A DNA stretch of 64,000 bases. Source: Certhia americana. Lineage: Eukaryota; Chordata; Aves; Passeriformes; Certhiidae. Below, in pieces: positions 58,301 to 64,000 of the stretch (the first letter of the stretch is position 1; the number at the start of each line of letters is the position of its first letter). The notes beneath the pieces were generated by a model. That model did no database searches and was not told the origin of the DNA. It saw only the letters and a program-made list of their open reading frames with translations. The DNA lies in contig JAGMWU010000028.1 of the NCBI GenBank assembly GCA_018697195.1, positions 3,952,337 to 4,016,336 on the forward strand, in the 5' to 3' direction. Both the position numbers and the translations under genes were made by a program.

Positions 58301-61300
58301 AGTCTGTAATGTTGTTTGACCCTTCAGCCCTGGTCTCCTGTTCCTGTTTTCTGGCCTGTTTTGCTTCTCTCTTGTTTTCAGTTGTTTTGAACTACAAAAA
58401 ACACATCATCAGCTTGTGCAATGTGCTGAGCTGTTGAAGAAGAACACAAAATTCCTGGCGGTGTGGTTTCTCAGACACCATTTTTCAGTTTTGTTTCTAG
58501 AGAATCTGCAAGCCAGGGGTGGCAAACAATCTGTTGCTCTGACCTGAGACACCTCTGCCATGAGCCACTGTGCCACATCTGCTTACAGCCAGTTATTTTG
58601 GATCCAGACATCCATGGCAGATTCCTGTCTGTCAGAGTTTCCCTCTGCTTGGTCTGCAGGACCTTAAAATCACACAGCCAGAGTTCCTGTGCTTGCTGGG
58701 AGTTAGGTGTGGTTTTGCAGAGCCCTGTTTCAGGGTCACCAGTGCCCACCCTGTGAGCACAAATGCATTCCCATGAAGCTCATCTGAATTGGGGATTTTT
58801 GCAAAAATCTGGATGGGAATTTTATGCCTTTGTCTTCTGTGGAAGTGTCATAATTGAGCAGTTCAGTTGCCTGAAAGTTCCTAAAACATTGTCAATAACC
58901 GAGTAAAATCTTACACATTCCGGTACTGGGATGTTGAATGAAAAAGAATTGTAAAGAGGGAGTATCCAGGGAGTTCCCTTTTTTGTGAATTTTTGTTTAC
59001 AGAGTCTTCTAATTTGGCTTTTATACTGTGGAGAAATGCATTATTTAAAGCCTCACTTCAGTATTTACAATGGCTGAGATGCTCTCTAGAGCAAGACAAG
59101 ATTTTGGTAATCTTTGGTTTTAAAGAGAGAGAGATGATTTACAGTTGCTGGGTTCATCACAGGTTCTGAGCAGCTTTGCACCAGTTCCTGGACAGGTGTG
59201 ATGAAGAGCATGTGGAGTTGTACCTGTCACACAGATTCTGGTGTTTCCTCAGGAGCAGCCAAACAGCAGTTTGTCAGTAGGGCAGGACTCTGTTGGACAC
59301 TCAGACACTGACAAAAATCCTACCAAGGAATGTTAGAAGTAGCATGGGTGGGACTGAAAGGCTGTGTAGCCACTTTCCCCAACCCTGGGGCAGAATCAAG
59401 TCTCCTTACATCATTCCTTACCAGGGTGACCAATTTCTCAAAAACCTCAGGGAGGGACAGCTCTGTGACTTTTCTTTGGCAGTTTATTCAACCCTTCAGA
59501 TCTTTGCAGGTCAGAGAACTTTCCCTAATTTAAACCAAGTCTCCCTCTGCTCAGTTGGAGCTGTCTCATGCTGTGTTGGGAGCAGGGGGTGCAGAATGGA
59601 CACAGCCCTTGAAGGGGCTGTGGATTCTCCACTTGAGCATGGGATGAGGAACAGCAGGGCTGTGTGTGGTGAGTGGTATCACATTTTTAGGGCTTGAAAC
59701 CTTTGCTGGAGCCCATAAGAAAGCAGAGCCATCCCATCTCGTGTCCTGTTTGTGCTCTGCAGATGGTCATTGCTCCCAGCTCCTCTCTTCCAGCTGAGAG
59801 CTGGGGGGGATGCAAAGATTCCTGCAGGAATGCAGCCCCTCGGCCCTCCTGAGCCCTCTATTTTTCTAAGTAGTTCTGAAATTTGAAGCCATGTGCCTTC
59901 TGGCTGATGGAATGGAATTTTCCTTTTCCATCTCTGATACAGCTGTAGGTCTGAGCACTCCTGCTCTCTGCTCTGGTTTGTGCCTGGAGAGGTGACGCAG
60001 GAAGGGAGCAAACTCCCTTGCCTGGAAGAACTGTAGTATTTTTGGCTGCTCAAAACTCTCCCAAAATGGAGGCAATAAAGACTCAGGCAGTAGTGGGAGT
60101 TTCCACTTCAGAGTCTGGGATTGGGAGAGACTTGCTGTGATGATTCAGAGGAGTTTTACCGCCTGGTGATCTCTGCTGCAGGAGGAAAGTCTGGGGATTT
60201 TGCCTCAAGCATTGGAGCCCCAATCTGCTTAGGGAAAATTGAACTGAATTTCAGGGAAGATGGGAGAAGTCTCCAACAATGACATTTTGAAACGATGTTG
60301 TGTTCCCATTTCTGAGCCCTCTGACAGGTTGCTAAGCCCTTAGGCAGGTGCTTGGAGCTGCAGCATGCTTTAAAGCCCCCTAACGGGGGCTAGGGAGAAA
60401 GGAGAGGGGGCAGTCATGGCCAAGGAAATCCCCAGTAGCCAGGGCTGGCATGGCACGAGCAGCGTGTGCCCCCACAGCTCTGGGGCAGGGACTGAAGGCT
60501 CAGAGGGGCTGGGGTTATCCAGTCTTTCCACAAAGCCTGGCAGTGAGGATCCCTCGTGCCACGGGGCAGGCTGAGAGCCTGGGCCCAGCTGTCGTGGGCT
60601 CCCTGATCCCTGCACTCCCAGCCCTGTGGCAATAATGGGATTTACCAACCCTGTAAATGTCTGAGAGCAGCAATGTGAGCTGATGGGTAGGAGCGAGCTC
60701 TGATGTTCTCTACTCTGTCCCCTCTTACACTGTTTGTATATTTTTTGTGCAGATTTCTGTATCCTGCAGTACCCTCTGTTCACGTGTATGTGCCTCCCCC
60801 CAGGATAGAGCCTGTGTGACTTGGACTTTCTGTGCTGGCAGTGACACTTTGCCCCCGTTTGCCCCCTCCCCCTGCATGTGCCTGATTCCGCCTCCTTCCC
60901 TTCACTGCTGTACAAACTGCAGCTCCAGAGCCTCTCCCAGCTCCCGCTCCCCTCCTGCTTTGCCTGTGGCTGAGAAGTGATGCAAAAGCCAAATACAAAC
61001 AGCTGGGGGATGGACAGGACTCCTGTGAGCCTGAGAGAAACCTCAACAGGATCCGAGTGCTCGTGCAGCCTCGTGGGTTTGTGGCATGGTGCAAAATACT
61101 GAGCAGAGTCCCAAGGTGTGCATGTGCTCTCACAACAGGCAGGCAGGGAGCAAATTCCCTTCTGCAGTGGTGCTGCTGCCTCCAGCAGGACAAGAACATT
61201 CTGTTTATTTTATTGGGCATGTTGTTAAAATGACAAATTCAGCCACGATTCTTTCAGTTGAAGTGTGTAACTCTGTGTTAAACTTTTTTGGGGGTTATAT

Positions 61301-63617
61301 TGTCAGATAGTTGCTTCTAAAGTGCTTAAACCAGAATCCCTCTGTGGATGGCACACAGTAGTAAAACTGGAAATTTGAGAGGAACTTAATTTGAGAAAAA
61401 GGCTCTATTAGATCTGGCCACGTTCCTGTTTTGCACCTACACATGCAGGACTGCTCATCTTTGGGCTTTGCATTGCTGGTTCTTAGCCTGGCTGCTGCTG
61501 CACGCTCTGGTTTGGGTCTGGCTTCCAGCTGAGGGTGCTCCCCTTGTCACTGAGACGTTTCTTCCCTCAGCTGACCTGAGCCCTGGCTTGTTCCTGCAGT
61601 GGTGGAATTGCACGACTCTCTGGTTCACAAACTGCCTGGGACTGTGTGCACCCTTTCTCTAAACAGCCAGAATTGCAGAGGTGGAATGACTGTTATAACC
61701 AGGATAAGTAGGATTTAAAACAATTGAAGTTTAAATCTAAAATGATGATGGAGCTCCAGCAAACAGAATTCACACAACAGGTTGCCTGCCTTATATTCAG
61801 CCTTTTATTTTTGCGGCACCATGAAGTGTGGGATGCTGCCAAGATACCAGACCACCTTCCCCAGTGCCAGCAGCATTAATGGGAATGTGGATACAGCTCA
61901 ACATCCCTTAAACTTTAGCATGGCCCCTGGATTCTGACCCTAATGCTTGGAAAGCAGGCTGGTCCATCTGTAGTCCCTCATTCCCACAGCTGAAGTGTGT
62001 TGTTCTCAACATCCCTGAAGCTGTGGCTGGACTGCCCAATCAATGAGCTTATGAGGGGATGCTAAACACCCAGGGAGATGCTGAAACATTGCTCAGGCTG
62101 GTTCAGACTGGGCTCTCTACTTCCCCACTGCTTTTTTTTCTTTTTTTTTGTCTTGTTTTTTGCATTTAAACTGTAATGCTGGAGCGAGGCGTGGGGCGGC
62201 TGCTGCCCCGGCCCTGACGCGCTGCCTCTTGTGCCCCGCAGAACAACGACAACGAGACAGCTCTGCACTGCGCCGCCCAGCACGGCCACACCGAGGTGGT
62301 GAAGGTGCTGCTGGAGGAGCTCACCGACCCCACCATGCGCAACAACAAATTCGAGACCCCCCTGGACCTGGCCGCGCTCTACGGGAGGCTGGAAGTGGTC
62401 AAGATGCTCTTGAACGCCCACCCCAACCTGCTAAGCTGCAACACTAAGAAACACACTCCACTGCACCTGGCAGCCAGGAACGGTCACAAAGCAGTGGTTC
62501 ACGTGCTCCTAGATGCTGGCATGGACAGCAATTACCAGGTATCTGGTGTGTCTGAGCGGGGCTGTGCTGGTGGCTGGGGATTGGAGAGCTCCACCAACTC
62601 TCCTCGCAGAGGGAGCACTCGCAGAAGCTGAGGAGAGCTTTGTGTTCTGCTGGGCTGTCTCTGCAGCTCTGGGTTGCTCGGGGAGGCTGCCCAGGGGGAT
62701 TTGGGTGCTGTGCATGCCTCACACCTGCTCAGGGGCCAGGCAAAGCCCCAGACACGGAGCGAGGGAGAGAAACACCCTGTGGCCGAAGCTGTTCTGCCCT
62801 GCAGTGCTGTGAGCTCTTGATAGGCAAACGTGTCTCTTCCTATCAAGCCACTGGAGAATGTGCTGTTTTCACAGCAATGGCTTGTATGTGGGTCTTGTTT
62901 TTCCTTGTCAGGACATGACCTCTTGCCAAGCCGTAGAAGGTCCTTTGTTGGTCTCTTTGATGGAACCATCCCCATTTTTCCATCCCACATCCTCAGCGTT
63001 GTAACAACGTTGATAGTCCGTCCTCAGCCGTAGGTAGTGCTGCCCACACCTCGTGTACAAAGCCGTGTAGTTACTGCTTCCATAACCCTCTAAGCCATGC
63101 CTCCCTCACCATTCCCTGCTGTCTGGCTTCATGCTATGTTTCCATTTAATTTGCAGACTGAGAAAGGCAGTGCTTTGCACGAAGCTGCTTTGTTTGGCAA
63201 GACAGATGTGGTACAAATATTGCTGGCTGCAGGTGAGAGAATGTTCCCCCTTTGAAGCACTAATGTGGTGATCCCTTCACCCAGAGCTTGAGGAAATCCC
63301 TTTCTAGTGCAGCAGGTTTCTCCATCCAGCTGTCGGAGCTCCTCGGAGCAGGATGTAGGAGAGGTTGGCTCTTGGAGTTTGGCTTTAGATTTGTCTCTAG
63401 AGTGCCTTTTAGCTCCCCCCAGTGATGATCACAGATGTGACTTGATAAAATACACAAAGCTGCACATAGTTAGACAATATTCTTGCTTTTGCCCTCTGTA
63501 TTCCTGTGGCCACAGGTATTGATGTGAACATAAAGGATAACAGAGGCCTGACTGCTCTGGACATTGTGAGGGAGCTTCCTTCCCAGAAAAGCCAGCACAT
63601 AGCAGCTCTCATTGAAG
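37196..63617 (+). CDS. ANKS1A: ANKS1A 5' part (ankyrin repeats), continues beyond window
   Basis: ANKS1A (Odin) is a cytoplasmic adaptor with N-terminal ankyrin repeats, two SAM domains and a PTB domain; it binds EphA and EGF receptors and controls their stability and ER export. Exons seen: 37196-37398, 54916-54996, 55713-55869, 57676-57738 (probable cassette), 62242-62538, 63157-63232, 63516-63617. All junctions are in phase. With the cassette exon they encode 326 residues and a split codon. Six ankyrin repeats are visible, from [19 protein letters not shown] to [23 protein letters not shown] and PTB exons lie off the right edge. The start ATG at 37196 gives [20 protein letters not shown], as in the human protein. 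Confidence 0.95.
37625..38075 (+). repeat. Minisatellite of GGTCTGTCCC units in ANKS1A intron 1
   Basis: About 450 bases consist of GGTCTGTCCC and close variants in direct repeat, interrupted by CAGGAGGGTG-GCC or TACG(A/G)GGGCTGTGCCGG inserts. The inserts give a longer higher-order unit of about 60-90 bases. It begins about 230 bases after ANKS1A exon 1. The repeat is open in several frames on both strands, giving spurious proteins of repeated GSVP/CPGL or RPGT residues. Confidence 0.9.
48233..48470 (+). repeat. 48-50-bp tandem repeat interrupted by an assembly gap
   Basis: Units begin CCAGGCTGAGAGG and run through GTGTGAGCAGGATTTGGG and AAGGGGTGGGCAGCA. Copies start at 48233, 48290, 48338, 48388 and 48438 (the last one diverged). 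A run of 10 N at 48280-48289 falls between the first two copies, so the true copy number is unknown. Confidence 0.92.
48280..48289. other. Assembly gap (10 N)
   Basis: Ten unresolved bases inside the tandem repeat. The repeated sequence on both sides indicates a collapsed or unresolved array, so the real distance may be larger than ten bases. Confidence 0.98.
54916..54996 (+). CDS. ANKS1A: ANKS1A exon 2, first ankyrin repeat
   Basis: Acceptor TTTTGTCTTACAG. It encodes [20 protein letters not shown] then HAALNGHK. The donor GTGAGT splits the final Lys codon, which exon 3 completes. It holds the [11 protein letters not shown] core of the first ankyrin repeat. Confidence 0.95.
55713..55869 (+). 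CDS. ANKS1A: ANKS1A exon 3, ankyrin repeats 1-2
   Basis: It encodes [40 protein letters not shown] and [11 protein letters not shown]. It ends in phase 0 at donor GTCTGC, a weaker donor than its neighbours. It is followed either by the 63-nt exon at 57676 or directly by the exon at 62242. Confidence 0.95.
57676..57738 (+). CDS. ANKS1A: ANKS1A probable cassette exon (63 nt)
   Basis: A T-rich acceptor ending TTTTTGTAG precedes 21 in-frame codons beginning [17 protein letters not shown] and ending INAK, then donor GTGTGT. Phase is 0 on both sides, so inclusion or skipping leaves the frame open. The main human ANKS1A sequence, as I recall it, joins VNEQ directly to [10 protein letters not shown], so this exon is probably optional. 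It would add a charged loop between ankyrin repeats 2 and 3. Confidence 0.8.
57739..62241 (+). other. ANKS1A: ANKS1A intron between cassette exon and ankyrin exon
   Basis: 4.5 kb. It contains a short GTG repeat at about 58199-58215 and otherwise unique sequence. No exon, RNA gene or intact mobile element was recognised. Confidence 0.65.
62242..62538 (+). CDS. ANKS1A: ANKS1A exon with ankyrin repeats 3-5
   Basis: 297 nt, phase 0 at both ends. It encodes [80 protein letters not shown] and DAGMDSNYQ. Acceptor TGTGCCCCGCAG, donor GTATCT. The exon is more GC-rich than its flanks. Confidence 0.96.
63157..63617 (+). CDS. ANKS1A: ANKS1A exons 63157-63232 and 63516-63617, ankyrin repeat 6
   Basis: The first exon encodes [20 protein letters not shown] and ILLAA. 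The second, after CTGTGGCCACAG, encodes [20 protein letters not shown] then [14 protein letters not shown] and ends in phase 1 at donor GTGGGT. Together they complete the last ankyrin repeat; the linker to the SAM domains starts in the next exon. Confidence 0.95.
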
Positions 63618-64000
63618 GTGGGTAATGCAGCTCTGCCTCTGGGGAGGAGGGGAAAGCTTGGGATGCTGGTTGTGCCAGCGCAGGTACAAGATGTGCTTTT
63701 CTAGACCTGGAAAGTGCTGAAAGCAAAGCAGCTTCAGGCTCTGTTGGAAGAACTGGTGCTGAGACTCTGGGGTGAGCTACTCCAAGCCAAATGTTTGGGG
63801 GAGGACTTGGGGGGATTTAGGAGGATTAGCCTTTTGCTGAGGGAGTGTGGCGTGACTTTTACAGTTTAAATGGGCTTAATTGAGCTTTGTTTAGCTCACT
63901 TTAGAAGTTAATTAAAATTAAGGCTAGCCTAAATCTGCTTGCAGAATGCAAAGTAACAGCTTTAGAAATGATTTTGGTGTAACTCCCCTTTATGTCTGTG
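63618..64000 (+). other. ANKS1A: ANKS1A intron, runs off the right edge
   Basis: Intronic sequence after the donor at 63618. Apart from the unconfirmed exon at 63705-63771 nothing was recognised; the end is A/T-rich. Confidence 0.6.
63705..63771 (+). CDS. Candidate extra ANKS1A exon (unconfirmed)
   Basis: GTGCTTTTCTAG at 63693-63704 is a plausible acceptor. The following 67 nt are open in the phase left by the previous exon (D-L-E-S-A-E-S-K-A-A-S-G-S-V-G) and end at a GTGAGC donor. The residues do not resemble the human continuation after AALIE. Only 87 bases separate it from the previous exon, so it may be chance. Confidence 0.2.

Overview
This is a vertebrate nuclear window, most likely avian and plausibly a passerine microchromosome. 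The genes are split by GT-AG introns. There is a decayed CR1 LINE of the kind common in birds, two decayed LTRs related to each other, several CpG islands and GC-rich minisatellites. No bacterial, CRISPR, tRNA or rRNA features were seen.

Five protein genes lie in the order ILRUN (minus, first exon only) - SNRPC (plus) - UHRF1BP1/BLTP3A (plus) - TAF11 (minus) - ANKS1A (plus, 5' part only). This is the gene order of human 6p21.31, which supports assigning the orthologues by position as well as by sequence.

Layout. 1-1968 is ILRUN intron 1. ILRUN exon 1 (1969-2142) faces SNRPC (3098-7440) across a shared CpG-island promoter. SNRPC is followed within about 1.6 kb by UHRF1BP1 exon 1 (9004-9054); the interval holds a GGGGCGGTGCGG-type minisatellite. 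UHRF1BP1 has an 11.6 kb first intron, and 20 more exons from 20664 to the stop codon at 32659. Its assembled reading frame is continuous (about 1469 residues if exon 1 has its usual length). TAF11 (34863-36509) is tail-to-tail with UHRF1BP1 and head-to-head with ANKS1A. ANKS1A exon 1 is at 37196-37398, followed by a 17.5 kb intron 1 and ankyrin-repeat exons from 54916 to 63617; the gene continues past the right edge.

The strongest anomaly is at 1969-9054. ILRUN exon 1, every SNRPC exon I could locate and UHRF1BP1 exon 1 are clearly recognisable with splice signals in place, but all are frame-broken by small indels. Everything from UHRF1BP1 exon 2 rightwards reads cleanly. Damage shared by three neighbouring genes is best explained by an error-rich sequence patch across a GC-rich stretch, rather than by three pseudogenes. 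Other notable items are a degenerate tandem array of CRE-like and X-box-like elements in the TAF11/ANKS1A promoter, an in-frame 63-nt probable cassette exon between ANKS1A ankyrin repeats 2 and 3, 11-residue amphipathic repeats in UHRF1BP1, and a minisatellite broken by a 10-N gap.

The products do not form one pathway: ILRUN (innate immune and transcription regulation), U1-C (5' splice-site recognition), BLTP3A (bulk lipid transfer at membrane contacts), TAF11 (TFIID) and ANKS1A (receptor tyrosine kinase adaptor and trafficking). They share divergent or convergent housekeeping-type arrangements.
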